DNA from: Trichobilharzia regenti
Taxonomy: Eukaryota > Platyhelminthes > Trematoda > Strigeidida > Schistosomatidae
DNA length: 64,000 nucleotides
Assembly (NCBI GenBank): GCA_944472135.2
Contig: OX235267.1
Coordinates: 14,801,452-14,865,451, forward strand
Direction: 5' to 3'
Part shown: piece after piece, positions 32,350 through 43,559 of the stretch
Position numbering within the stretch: the first letter of the stretch is position 1
Layout: each line of letters begins with the position of its first letter
Program-made: the position numbers and the translations under genes
The notes under the pieces: generated by a model
The model's input: the letters and a program-made list of their open reading frames with translations, nothing else
Database searches by the model: none
Told to the model about the DNA's origin: nothing

Positions 32350-33080
32350 TTTACGAACTGGATTTTCTCTAGTTTTCATTCTTTTTTCACGCTTTGTCGT
32401 TAACGTAGTAGAATTTTTCAGATACCCGAGATATATGTGGAATTATTCATATCGCGTATATTCTCCTCATTTGATTTGATAATTTTTAAAAACGTCTCCA
32501 CCTCTATTCTAGTCATTATGAATCTAGTTACTATTTGGTTGTTTCTACTTTCAGTAGATATGTTTATTAATTAAATGATAAATTTATCCCCTTTTTTTCA
32601 TTCCCATACCTTTTGAGTAGAAAGTAAGTCTTCAAGATTGAAGCATGAGTCAGAATTTCAGTGGATGAGATCACCAGCCTCATGCCCTCAACATCCGTCT
32701 TTCCAAGGCTTACTATATTGGCCAGTAGACTAGGCGAGGTTAAGTAGTAAGTTCACCTGGAATCGAATGTTCGTTGAACCTACAAGAAAACTCTAGGAGA
32801 TTCGGACATCTCAGACGACTTATGTCTAATATCATACAAACTTAAAAGATCCACAGACGATAACCAAAAAAATGGCGGAAGAATTACCACTTAAATGAAA
32901 ATATAGAAGACAATAACAAGTGTAGATCACCCACCAGTGGAGGAAATTTGAAGGTGGCACGAATGAAGATGTCAAAAGGAGGCTCTGAAAAGTAAGACAA
33001 ACCTGCATTTCTCTGAAATCATTGTGGAAATCTGCAGTACTTAGTTAAAAGAAAAAGATGTGGATTATTAATATTCATGT
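32350..33080. other. No gene recognised; possible old LINE trace
   Basis: 32640-33000 has long stretches without simple repeats ('gaggttaagtagtaagttc', 'ctcagacgacttatgtct'), loosely like LINE C-terminal sequence (GHLRRL at about 32800), but I cannot support a call. Confidence 0.3.
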
Positions 33081-33082
33081 CA

Positions 33083-33725
33083 AGTCAGGATTTAATGGTG
33101 GATAGTGACTAGCAGTGGAATTCACCAGGATAAACCGCATTTTGTCCTATTTAGGACTACCTTGTCAGCAAGTGGATGTACCTGCATTCCCTAGTCAGTG
33201 AGTGATGATGTTCCCACCGAGGCTCGAACCCAGTGTCCATAGTTTCAAACGCCAAGTCGGGTTATCCATTAGACCACTTGAGCGACGGAAGCCACTTCCT
33301 TTTATGCAACGAGTCTTATTAATTATTTAGTTCAATTTGGATTTTCCCGGCGATTGACCGAGTCGACCGACGTGCTCAGTCTCAGGCTGACATGATATCT
33401 CCTCCTCGACGATACCTGGTCATGTATCTTGAATTCAATTGGCTGATGGCAACTAGCAGTGGAACCCAGGATGTGCATAGAACTTCGTCGGGAACACTAT
33501 CACCGACTGACGAGTCAGTAGGACAAGTAGGACAAAATGCGCGTTATCCTGGATTCTACTACTAGTAGTCACCAGCCACTAACTGACTAGAAGTCACATG
33601 ACCAGACATCTGTGAAGCATCTGAACGAGGAGGAGCCAACACGTCAACCTGAGACCGAGCACTTCGATCCAGTCAGTCAATCGAACAATCAGTCGACGGG
33701 AAAATCTAAAATTGAATTAAATCAT
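33083..33725. mobile_element. SINE-A inverted composite
   Basis: The minus unit has a hammerhead at 33111-33185 (CUGACAA core, AAAA for GAAA), box B 'ggctcgaaccc' and the leader to about 33420. It is joined to a second partial arrangement with a plus hammerhead at 33500-33572 (CUGACGA kept, GUC..GAC, but AAAA for GAAA). The plus leader follows ('gtcaacctgagaccgagcac', 'gacgggaaaatctaaaattg'). Outer ends are the standard leader/tail sequences. Confidence 0.85.
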
Positions 33726-33729
33726 TTCA

Positions 33730-34423
33730 TTACGGTATAAAAACCATTCATTATAAGGTAATTAACTGTAATAAACCTAAAATGGTTATGATCTACACAG
33801 ATTCCACGTCGAAGGGCGTTGTACTTACATACACCATTAGTTCTCCAGTCATCAAACATGTTCACAGATAGATTGATAGATACATAGATATATGGTATTG
33901 AGTCGAATCAACAAAGATAGTGTACTTTGTACTATATAGACATATATACATCATATATGTATATTAATTGGCTATTCTTCGCCCTCTTCTCTTTACCGAA
34001 TGAAAGAGATAAATTTTGAACAGACAAAATTAACAAGTTGTTATTAGACAGATTTGTTTTTTCTAGAGTTAGTCTGTCACTTAAAAAAATAAAAGAGGTG
34101 TGGTTCGTATATATACTTACCTGTTTAATGTATGGTATGCCGAGGTAGGTAGGTTGGTTGGTATACATAATATACCATTTACTACCTAACTACTCTTGCA
34201 GTACATGCATGTACACTGTCTGACATATAAGCGCACACATATACACCTAAATATGTCGAAAGAAGAATAGGCGAGTGAAATTGTTGAAAAATAAATAAAT
34301 AATTTAACTGACTAAGTAAGTAACTAACCTCTTTATTTATTCATTATTATTATTAGTAATAATAATAAGTACAATGAGTATAATAGTTTCTTTATAATAC
34401 AACAAAGATTAGATTGGGCGTAT

Positions 34424-34425
<2 letters not shown>
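33730..34425. other. No gene recognised; AT-rich
   Basis: Contains simple TA/TAA-rich stretches and no supported feature. Confidence 0.35.

Positions 34426-34426
<1 letters not shown>

Positions 34427-34459
<33 letters not shown>
34427..34459. repeat. (AT)n microsatellite
   Basis: About sixteen uninterrupted AT units. Confidence 0.95.
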
Positions 34460-34463
<4 letters not shown>

Positions 34464-34595
34464 TAAAAGAATGTAAGTTTACATTTGAGGTTATTCGTCT
34501 TGGAGTTTAGTCAACACCCACCAACTCTCCTCGTCCCTCACTCCCCCGAACCCTCCACCTTTTACGCACACCCACACGTACACACAGAGACATTT

Positions 34596-35660
34596 ATGAA
34601 AACAAAACACGTAGTGTGTTCAGCGAAGAGTCTCTTTTCGGTGGCGGCGAATTCATTTTGACATATGTACAATCTCAAATATATACTATGGGTTATTTTG
34701 TGTATATGTGTACAGTAAGTTGGAGAAATGAAACTTCACTTTCACCGAATAAAAAGCATGAACTTGTATTTCAAGGGAGATTTAACAAGCGATATTCTCA
34801 AGAGAAATATCACATCATCTCTGAGAAGAACATTGTTTGCAGCAACGCTAAGAATAGTGTTCTCCAGTCGTTCATTGATCTGTAGTTGCCTTAAGGACAA
34901 GATCCCCCACCTAACTATTTCTATGTGCATATATCACTTCACCTGCTGCTGTGATATCAGTCAGTTACATTGGTCGTTCGACGAGTATCCTGTCGAAGAG
35001 GATTTAAGAAGACTAACCAGGTAGCATGGTTGCGAAAAGGCATTAGTGATGCTGTTAGGAGTGCGATAATTGAACACCTGGTTAACACTGACCAATCCAT
35101 CTCAACAAACGCCTCCTTCAAAGCTCTGGCCGTCCATTCACATAGAAAAACCGGAGTTATACATACAAAAGAGAAATTACTCAACTAATTCTACTGTCAT
35201 GGTAACAACTTTGTTGAATTTTGATGACTTCATTTTGTTTCTTTGCCTGTTCCTTTAATTGTTTATAATTCCTTTATATTCATTTACAACTCTTATGTAA
35301 TTTCGTATTCTCTACTTTGTTTCTATACGCATCCTGACCGAGTACAACTCAGTCGTCAAAGTATTCATATTATATTACGTAACTCCTTTTTAACAGCTGT
35401 TTACGACAACTCATCACGTTTGTTACTACTCTAATTTCATTAACACCCAATTATCTTGACCAATTTTGTATTACATAACTCCAATTACCAATCTCCACCT
35501 GTTTAGTTAAAATAACCATAACCAATTGTATTTTATTTGACAAACTTAATGTACACATACATAAAAAATAACCTGTATATATTTGTGATTGTACAGCTGT
35601 GAAGATGAATTCGTCGTTGAAAAGAGACTCTTCTCTGAACACTACGTGTTTTGTTTTCAT
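34596..35660 (+). mobile_element. Internally deleted PLE with inverted terminal blocks
   Basis: A perfect 21 bp inverted repeat closes the element: 34596-34616 and 35640-35660 ('acaaaacacgtagtg' and its complement). More inverted similarity lies inside each end ('agtctcttttcgg', 'gattgtaca'). Between them, 34728-35188 encodes, across one shift, MNLYFKGDLTSDILKRNIT, SSLRRTLFAATLRIVFSS, then MCIYHFTCCCDISQLHWSF (a GIY-YIG with the motif lost), KTNQVAWLRKGISDAV and SAIIEHLVNTDQSISTNAS. The RT is absent. It is the most complete short PLE unit here. Confidence 0.85.
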
Positions 35661-35770
35661 GAATGCCTGAATGGGGATTATCCATGAATTAAAACACAGA
35701 CATTTGACATGATCTTCTAAAAGGTAATCAATAAAATGACATGATTTTCAACATGAATTAAAATATTCAA

Positions 35771-36634
35771 GGATTTCATCGTGATCTGACACATCAGTTA
35801 GAGAACCATTGGAAAACCCACTGGGAGTACTGGACAGCCAGCTCTTTCATCAGACTAGTTTGGGACTCTTCATCAGTACGCACTCTACAATTGGTGCTGG
35901 AACCCAGGACCTTCTGGTTACAAGGTGAGCTAGCTCGTAGACCATTGAGCCGCTCGGACTCGATTCAGTGGCCAGACCATGAATCCTAACTTCTACCAGC
36001 CAATTCACGACATGGCATGACCGCAAGCCAATCTCTCCGGAGAGTATTTGTCCCCACACCCGACCACCTCCTGCATCCTACTGGTTATAGCTTCCCACTA
36101 GAACCCACCCAGGTAACTACCTACCTGAATAGGGCCATTCGCTAGTGAGCATCTCATCGACATTCAAGTGGTTCTCTAACGAATGTCAGCTCATGGTGAA
36201 ATCCTGTAACCAATCAATCAAATCCCTACAAACCAATAATTGAATATCGATGAGGTGCTCACTAGCGAATGGCCCTATTCAGGTAGGTAGTTACCTGGGT
36301 GGGTTCTAGTGGGAAGCTATAACCAGTAGGATGCAGGAGGTGGTCGGGTGTGGGGACAAATACTCTCCGGAGAGATTGGCTTGTGGTCATGCCATGTCGT
36401 GAATTGGCTGGTAGAAGTTAGGATTCATGGTCTGGCCACTGAATCGGGTCCGAGCGGCCAATGGTCTACGAGCTAGCTCGCCTTGTAACCAGAAGGTCCT
36501 GGGTTCCAGCACCAATTGTAGGGTGCGTACTGATGAAGAGTCCCAAACTAGTCTGATGAAAGAGTTGGCTGTCCAGTACTCCCAGTGGGTTTTCCAATGG
36601 TTCTCTAACTGATGTGTCAGCTCATGATGAAATC
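35771..36634. repeat. SINE-B head-to-head palindrome, about 395 bp arms
   Basis: The left arm 35771-36166 and right arm 36241-36634 are near-perfect reverse complements. The 74 bp centre (36167-36240) is itself a SINE-B tail ('aatccctacaaaccaataat'). Each arm holds leader, head ('cgccttgtaaccagaaggtc'), hammerhead area and tail. The plus ribozyme reads 'gtactgatgaagagtccc' and has GAUGAAAG in place of GACGAAAC, so it is inactive. Confidence 0.95.
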
Positions 36635-36889
36635 ATGAATTAAATTGATTTCTCAAATAATACATTTAGATAAGTCGGTTAGATCGATATGGGATAAGGC
36701 GTTAAAAGGATCTGTGGATATCAGGATCATGAATCATTAGAAAAGAAAATGATTCATCATTTTGTGAAGATTTTTGCTAATGTTGGGAATAGCAAGTTTA
36801 TTAAAAGTTCAGTTATTTAGAATGGATTTTGTAGGTTAGATGATCTCAGGTATTCGGTACACAGTCCTATTTCTAATCTAGGTTTTCTG

Positions 36890-37260
36890 TTTTTTGATAC
36901 TCCTCACAGGAAGATGTATATTTGTGGTCTTCAAAAGAACTCGTGTCCTCACTGGGCCAGAATCCGTGTCACATAATGCTGCAGTCATCAGTCAGAAACA
37001 TTGCTATGACTGAGATATTCGTGCTCGTGATTCGACACTAGGTAGTAACTTATATTATGGCGCCTAGAACTCCTTGATATGTTGCTGCAGACTTAACTTT
37101 ATCAGTCAAGTTTGCAATCGAGGTCATAAGTTCCTTGAAGAATTCAGACACACCTTGCCTTGACGAGTGTCAGTAAGCATGAAAACTAGATAGTCCACGG
37201 ATTCGTGCCGGTCACCGCCTGCATCCACCTTAAAATAATTGAGAATACGCTGTGTTGGTG
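36890..37260 (+). repeat. Family-E copy (longest in window)
   Basis: Blocks: 'gcagtcatcagtcagaaaca', 'gatattcgtgctcgtgattc', 'ctccttgatatgttgctgca', 'cataagttccttgaagaatt' and 'gtccacggattcgtgccgg'. These recur in whole or part at 6.2, 25.9, 27.3, 28.6 and 55.9 kb. No coding frame is visible. Type unknown, possibly another tRNA-related retroposon. Confidence 0.6.
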
Positions 37261-37264
37261 AGTC

Positions 37265-37640
37265 ACCTAGTGGTATGATGATTACATTTCAAATTCGATT
37301 AATAGAATTCAGTCTGAATAAATATACCAAGGGTTAGACGCATAAGATTAGTTACTACTTAATGGCTGGTCAAAGATTTTTCGTCTACCAAACTATAAGC
37401 CTATATGTATGGTTCAATGCTTGAATACTTACCAGTCAGCGGGAGGGGGATGGTACAGGGTTCACTTCCTGGAAGATTCACTTCGAAACCTTATATGATT
37501 TACTAGCCGGCAGTAAGTACAAAAAACACAAAAGGTGATAAATGAGACTAGCTAGCAGGAAGCTTCACACCAGAGAAATAACACCACACACCTACTGAAA
37601 CTTCAAAACATTTATCTTCAAGATGTAGGCTACATTAGGA
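37265..37640. other. No gene recognised
   Basis: Nothing supportable seen. Confidence 0.35.
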
Positions 37641-37644
37641 AGGA

Positions 37645-37811
37645 AAGAAGTTACAGATTGGTTTCAGCAGAAAACTTTCACAGATGTGCAGAAGTTTGAC
37701 TTACCACCACTATCCCTCCATATAACACACAAAGCAAGAGAAGAGAGTAAACAGAAATTCAAAGAGAGACGGATAATAAACAGCAGAGAAAAAGAATAGT
37801 AACATGGAATA
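37645..37811 (-). mobile_element. LINE-II 3' end, cut off by SINE-A insertion
   Basis: Matches the outer end of the 11.88 kb copy: 'cacagatgtgcagaagt', 'ataacacacaaagcaagaga' and 'ggataataaacagcag'. The remainder of this LINE-II copy resumes at 38456, after the SINE-A and PLE insertions. Confidence 0.65.
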
Positions 37812-38026
37812 CAGTTGGTGGATGGTGGCTAGCAGTGGAATCCAGGATGCGCATTTCGTCCTATTCGAGACGCGTCGGCCAGTGGATGTACCTGCATTTC
37901 TCAGTGAGTGATGATGTTCCCACCGAGGCTCGAACCCAGTACCCATAGTTTCAACGCCTGAGACTGAGCACTTCGGTCCAATCAATCTACGGGAAAATCA
38001 AAAATTCAATTCAATAAGTAACATGG
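37812..38026 (-). mobile_element. SINE-A insertion with 14 bp target duplication
   Basis: Flanked by the exact direct repeat 'agtaacatggaata' at 37798-37811 and 38027-38040. The minus-strand unit has the leader ('gaattgaatttttgattttc' side), a shortened tRNA-like head with box B 'gggttcgagcc', and a hammerhead at 37833-37894. An internal deletion joins head to leader near 37960. Confidence 0.9.
37833..37894 (-). ncRNA. Hammerhead ribozyme relic, SINE-A type
   Basis: Stem II GUCU-CGAAUA-GGAC, GAAA, stem III AUGC/GCAU (an 8-nt palindrome) and C17 before CUGGAUUCC are intact. The core is CCGACGC in place of CUGACGA, two changed invariant positions (U4 and A9), so it is probably dead. The same core defect occurs at 50945-50951. 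Confidence 0.75.
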
Positions 38027-38029
38027 AAT

Positions 38030-38430
38030 ATTATAAATCCGTGGTTGTCTGTATGAAGGAGTGGATGTCATGTCTTTTGACGACTAGCTTATGCTTGTGG
38101 ATACGAAGATGAAGAGGACGTCCACTTTAGCCAATGTTTAGTGTTTTCCGCAGTTGTTACAATTTATTTTGTAAATGATGTTGGTTTTATCTTCTTTCAC
38201 TGTTGAGTCTTTTGGTTGACACAGAATTGAGTGAAGTGACCTTGTTGGTTTGTGTACGGCGTCAATTCCTAAAGGTTTGAAGAATCTTGTAGTGGTTTCT
38301 GAGATATCCTTTATATATGGTAAGGCGATTTTCTTTGTGCTTTCCTTGTAGGCTTTTGGTTTGATAGGTTGGCTTGGGGGTATATGTCTTTTGATGAAAT
38401 TCCGTGGATATCTATTCTGTGTATATAAAT
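38030..38430 (-). mobile_element. PLE relic, NCGKHYIG-type GIY-YIG
   Basis: The minus reading gives PRNFIKRHIPPSQPIKPKAY, ALPYIKDISETTTRFFKPL, then TNIIYKINCNNCGKH and, after a shift, IG-SGRPLHLRIHKHKLVVK. This is a GIY-YIG domain (IIYKI...YIG) with R-HKHK following. It is a different PLE-like subfamily from the 0.35 kb type; the piece at 53.68 kb is its downstream part in kind. Confidence 0.8.
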
Positions 38431-38455
38431 ATGCGTTTATATATATATATAAGTC

Positions 38456-39765
38456 TATACCTCCATAAGTGGTTGGCTGGCCGGCTGGCTTAAACTAACT
38501 GTTGTGGATCTATTACACTGACTAATGAAGCCATGTTCTGATTTGACCATCACCACCACCACCACCACCACCACGACTGGCCAACTCTTTTCCAATCTGA
38601 TTAATCCTATGACAGTCAGTCAGCTAACATTGCCCAATGTCGAGGTAGGCGATCGATGGCCAGGCTAGGCTAGGTATGCGTAACCCATGTCAAACATCTC
38701 ACTCAAGTGGTGTAACTCCACAGCCACTTTGTCGATTGCCTTCAACTCCAACTCACCTAACACTCGATCCATGCCCCACCTCAATACTACTCTCCATATA
38801 ATATCGCTTAATACGGGAGATGAAACACAGACAGATACCTATGATTAAAGGCAACTCCTTAGCCAGTCTTTTCATGTCTTCCACTTACGATGGGGGCTAT
38901 ATCTCACAGTCAGCTATGCAATACAAGGGGGCAGAGGGAAGTGCTGCTGAGCAGTACACACACATTTTTGTTGGCAACCAGCCAGATATCACATCTACTG
39001 AGTCACAGATAGTATAAGTTGGCAGGCGAATGCCGAACTAGCCTTCTGTATCCATCCTGAAATCTCTTGAGGGATCAGCCTGTTAGGACTGATGTTACTC
39101 TCCAAATAAGTGAAGTGGTCAACACTCTGGACCAACTGCTTCCCTCCTACCCATCTCTAAGCTAGGAGTGGGTCAGTGTAGTCCAGTCCTGTAACCTCGT
39201 CACCTTATATTCGACAAGGGAGGCGAATCGCATGCCAAACATTCGGAGGTTGCTCACTGCTCAAGGTGTTCAACGCCTTCACCTAGGTGGGGTGACTATA
39301 TCATCTGTACATTCTAATTCAACGCAATTATTCCTTGGTTAATAAAAATTCAATCACTGAGTTGCTGAAGTCAGTCAGGGTTAAGTCCCTTAGAACATCT
39401 ATAATGAAATTAAACAGAAGTTAATGGGACAGTTGGTATTCCTGACGGACACCACTTCAAATGGTAACTCTTCGTAGGCTCTCACCTGTCTGACTTCATG
39501 AGTTCCAGTAGAGTGCCTAAATCAATGCAATATATTTTCTCGGCATTCCCTTCACAGCCAAACATCCCATAGTACCTTTCGGTCTACAGAATTGAAATAT
39601 CGCTTTCAAGTTAAGAAATTCTGGCGATTGTTGGATATCGACAGTAAGTGCTGTCAATGTTCCAGAGTCTGTCGAATGTAGAAGATATATTATCAATACA
39701 CCCTCTTCCTTGTCTAAAGCCTACGCCTCTTTCTTTTGTGTTTGTTCCACGCCAGAACCATTTAG
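38456..39765 (-). mobile_element. LINE-II reverse transcriptase relic
   Basis: Minus strand, from 39745: GFRQGRGCIDNI (RT motif 1), a degraded KAAFDSVDR block (KRYFNSVDRKVLWDV), VRAYEELPFEVVS and DIVTP (the DDIV catalytic box, lost). Then follow the same C-terminal blocks as the 12 kb copy: 'gtcaacactctggacc' (VE-F-YLG region), 'agtcttttcatgtcttcca' and 'gatccatgccccacctc'. Stops occur throughout. A (CAC)n run is at 38551-38573. This is the longest LINE-II copy here. Confidence 0.8.
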
Positions 39766-39784
39766 CAGAAGAATAGAAGGAATG

Positions 39785-40130
39785 AAAATAAAGCTATAGG
39801 TTACATTTATTGTAGAATAGGGGGATATGGTAGGGTAAGGGTGATTGGTTGTTTGAATTCGACAACGCCTGTCTGAAAGTTGAATCCTTAGGCCAATGCA
39901 AACATATCTTTACTTTATATATATATATATACATACAACTAATATGTGATAAATCTAATTGATAATTTCTTTCCAAACATGTGTCACATTTCAATACGTG
40001 GAAGAGAAATAAAACATCGCATAGAAAGCAGAAGACAATGAAAAGAAAACGCCATGAAAAATATAATGAAAATAATAATAAGAACACAATATTGTCTTGT
40101 CAAAAGAAAAGGCTACCAAAGTGATAAATA
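39785..40130. other. No gene recognised; AT-rich
   Basis: A TA run near 39918-39933. The long minus open frame that enters here comes from the microsatellite. Confidence 0.4.
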
Positions 40131-40133
40131 AAC

Positions 40134-40595
<462 letters not shown>

Positions 40596-40774
40596 CAATA
40601 AGAAAAGTGACCAAATTCACAGTGAAATCTTCTGTTGATGGATTGACTGACTGGTTGATTGATGACTTGAGTATTTTATTTTTCTACAAAGTTGGTAAAT
40701 AATAGCATAGATATATATTATAAAATGATGACTTGATTAATGAATGATGATATTATTACTATTATAATTGCTTC

Positions 40775-41780
40775 CTTTCCTTTAGTTCTTAGAGGAACTT
40801 AGAGGGCTTCAGCCACACGTCTTCATTACATCTGAGGTTCTTCGCCAACGTTTTCATCGCCTGGCTCCATGTCTGCCCACATGCTTTCATCTGCTCTTCA
40901 TATGACCTCTTCCTCCTCCTACATGTCACCCTCTCACAGACAACCAACTAACTCACCACTTCCGATTCAGATTCCACTCAAGCGATGGCATGGAGTGTGA
41001 TGTCACTCACTTGATGATGGTTTGTTTTCTCAGATTATGACTAATCTAAACCACCTCCATTTCTTCCTGCAGATTTGTTGCATAACTGGTTCCTGCTGGG
41101 TTGGTTTTCTCATTTCCAGACATCCTTGTCGCTGATCTTTTCAGGCTGACCAACTAATCTTGAGTGAAGTATTTGAGCGGAGACAGCTGTTGATGAAGGT
41201 GTGTGTGTGTGTGTTTTGTTAGAAGTGGCCTTCGTGAAGCGGCGCGGTGCAGCGCAGCGCCAAGTCTCTGATCCATATAGTAGCACTCAATTCACATTGA
41301 AGTTGAAAATCCAAACTTATTTTTCATACTGAATGCTGAGTAGTGCTGCTGATCTCTACACAAACTTGGGAGTAATGAAAGCTTGATTAGCTTTCCTAAT
41401 CCTCGCTGCTTTAATATCCTCACCAGTTCCATCTGCCTGTAGTTGAAACGATGCTTCCCAGCTAGGTAAGTAGGTGAAAGAGGTTGATTCTTTCAGACTT
41501 CTCTCATTTATAGTGGTTTTTGTCTGTCATTATTGTTGCTGTTGCTGTTGTTTTTTGGTCTGGAATCTTCATCACCTACCTCTGTTTTTTCTATGTTCAC
41601 CTGAAGTCCGTACGATCTTTGATGCTTCTTCTATCGCCACCTTGTTGCTTTTCACTTGTATATCTTCCAGTTTGTGAGAAATCAGAAATACATCATTAGT
41701 GAAATTCATATCCTCCAAATTTTTTGGGTTGGCCATTTTATGCCTGTCTCCTCGTTGCCCGGCCCGCCGTCTGTCACATC
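40775..41780 (-). mobile_element. LINE-I 3' region
   Basis: It runs from 'gttcttagaggaacttagag' (3' end) through 'gacatccttgtcgctgatc', 'ctctgatccatatagtagca' (LLYGS block), 'agttgaaacgatgcttccca' (YLGS block) and 'ctatgttcacctgaagtccg' to 'aaattcatatcctccaaatt' (LEDLDF box region, 41700-41720). A GC-rich patch ('gaagcggcgcggtgcagcgc') near 41236 is an insertion or local repeat. Decayed. Confidence 0.8.
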
Positions 41781-41882
41781 CTGTTTACTGCAATCAGAAT
41801 CAATAAATGATACGATTGATTATTATTTTAGTGAACAAAGGAATAAATTTAGATGGTTAAAATTGCCAATTAAAATGTTTTT

Positions 41883-42395
41883 TTTGTTTTTAAAAGAATG
41901 GTTACTGAACAAAGAATATTCTTCTGATCGATAAATTGCTCTTCGTCATCAGCTTCTACAGTTATATGCATCCATCCATAATAGCCAATGAGTGAATAGT
42001 GTTATTAACAACAGCATTAATGTTGTTTAAATAACATCTAATCAATAATGATAATAATAATACCAATGGATTACAGTTCGAAAGCATCAACATGACACTG
42101 CACCATAATGAATGTCAGGGGAATTCAGAAGAAGAAGAAGAAGAATACGAATTCATGAATTTACAGTCTCCACTGAAGGCCAGTCAGGACAGTAGTACTG
42201 GGTGGCTGTACCTGTTTCTTATACACATACACAGAGCACCGGTGGTTTCAGGCGAATCGCGATGGTGGCCTCTTCTGTTTGGTGTATTCGGTACCTGGAT
42301 GTTTCTAGCAATTTATTTGGTACCCAGCAGATAGTGATGGAGAAGGATTCTTCAATGATGGCTTCGTGGCCAGCCGATTTGGACCAGGTGTTCTA
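41883..42395 (+). repeat. Solo PLE terminal repeat (pLTR)
   Basis: About 500 bp nearly identical to 61573-62070, which flanks a PLE coding relic. Blocks: 'cttctgatcgataaattgct', 'gttgtttaaataacatctaa', 'tactgggtggctgtacctg', 'ggtggtttcaggcgaatcgc' and 'tatttggtacccagcagata'. No PLE coding sequence follows here, so this is a solo terminal copy. Similarity is high, suggesting recent amplification. Confidence 0.8.
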
Positions 42396-42429
42396 ATATC
42401 GAACTGTTGATAGCTAAATAAGGGTGTAA

Positions 42430-42660
42430 TGAAAACCTACCGGTTTTAAGGCGAACTCGTAGACAATTCAACAGTAAGACCCAATCCAATGACCTGTCCA
42501 TGAATGCCAATTCACGGTAAAGCGCGTTCCAGGTGGATGCGTACTACTGAAGAGTCCCAAACTATTCTGACGAAACAGCTGGCTGTCCAGTATTCCCTTT
42601 TGGTTTTCCAAGTTTCTCAAACCAATTTGTCAGTTCATGATGAAATCCAAAAGCCCATTT
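42430..42660 (+). repeat. SINE-B mosaic
   Basis: A minus-sense head piece ('aaggcgaactcgtagacaat') switches at about 42525 to a plus hammerhead and tail. The junction 'ttccaggtggatgcgtac' looks like a template switch. Confidence 0.75.
42541..42593 (+). ncRNA. Hammerhead ribozyme, SINE-B type, core intact, long stem III
   Basis: Core CUGAAGA (42547-42553), stem II GUC/GAC, GAAA, stem III ACAG-CUGG-CUGU with a proper four-base loop, C17 at 42587. Stem I is GUACU A against C AGUAU: four to five pairs with an A/C mismatch next to the core, which may weaken it. Confidence 0.7.
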
Positions 42661-42804
42661 ATTCTAATTGTAGGATTTAGGCAATTGTGGAGTAGAATAT
42701 TATTCCATATTAGAAACGTCTGTTTTGCATAACACACACACACAGACGGAGTGATACGGCAGTGACAGCTGGATGACATTTCAAACACACAATTTATTTT
42801 CTGA

Positions 42805-43110
42805 GTATTGGTTTTGTAGGGATTTAGTTTGATTGGATGGAGGATTTCATCATGAGCTGATACATCAGATAGAGAACCATTGGAAAACCAGCTGGGAGCA
42901 CTGGAGAGCTGTCTCTTCTTAGTTTGGGACTCTTCATCAGTACGCACCCACCGGGGTTCGAGCTTAGGACCTTCTGGTTACAAGGCAAGCCAGCTCGTAG
43001 ACCACTGAGCCACTGGGGACCCGTTCCAGTGGTTCTCTAACTGATGTCACCTTATGATGAAATCCTCCATGCAATCAAACAAAATCCGTACAAAACCAAT
43101 ACTTGAAAAT
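42805..43110. repeat. SINE-B minus copy plus a plus tail
   Basis: The minus tail, hammerhead remnant ('gagctgtctcttcttag') and head (to 43033) are joined at 'ccagtggttctctaactgat' to a plus tail. Confidence 0.8.
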
Positions 43111-43117
43111 TAATCTG

Positions 43118-43468
43118 ATCCTATTCAGGAAGTGACCTGGGGTCCTGGCTGGAAATTGTGACCAGTAGGGCACAGCAGGTTGGAAGTTAGGCAGTAACTC
43201 ATAGAAGAAGACTTTACGAAATGATCACGCTATCTCGTGAATTAGTAGAAATTATAATTCATGGGCCAATGGATCGGGTCCGAGTGGCTCAATGGTCTAC
43301 CAGCTAGCTTGCCTTGTAACCAGAAGGTCCTGGGTTTGAACCCGGTGGGTGCGTACTGCAGAAGGGTCCCAAGCCAGTCTGGCGAGACAGCTGTCCAGTA
43401 CTCCCAGTGGGTTTTCCAGTGGTTGTCTAACTGATGTGTCAGCTCATGATGAAATCCTCCACACAGTT
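43118..43468 (+). repeat. SINE-B nearly full-length copy
   Basis: Leader ('cctattcaggaagtgacctg', 'tgtgaccagtagggcaca'), head ('gagtggctcaatggtctacc', 'ccttgtaaccagaaggtcct'), box B 'gggtttgaaccc', a damaged ribozyme ('gcagaagggtcccaag', 'ggcgagacagctgtcc') and tail. Core CAGAAGG and GAGA abolish the hammerhead. Confidence 0.85.
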
Positions 43469-43559
43469 CATTGTTTATAATCATACGAATGTACCAACAT
43501 GGTTTCATCGAATAAAAGCCATCACATTCTAATAAGTCCTTGGACTTTGATGCATCCCA

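Noticed and set aside
35610..35640. Degenerate hammerhead in the PLE terminal block ('gaagagtct' with 'gacgaattc')
   Set aside because: GAAU replaces GAAA, C3 is not conserved among copies and stem I cannot be drawn.
42205..42235. A 'cctgtttcttatacacat' stretch resembling a transposase adapter end used in library preparation
   Set aside because: It recurs within a 500 bp repeat at 61.9 kb and inverted at 62.85 kb with natural variation, so it is part of the PLE terminal repeat.
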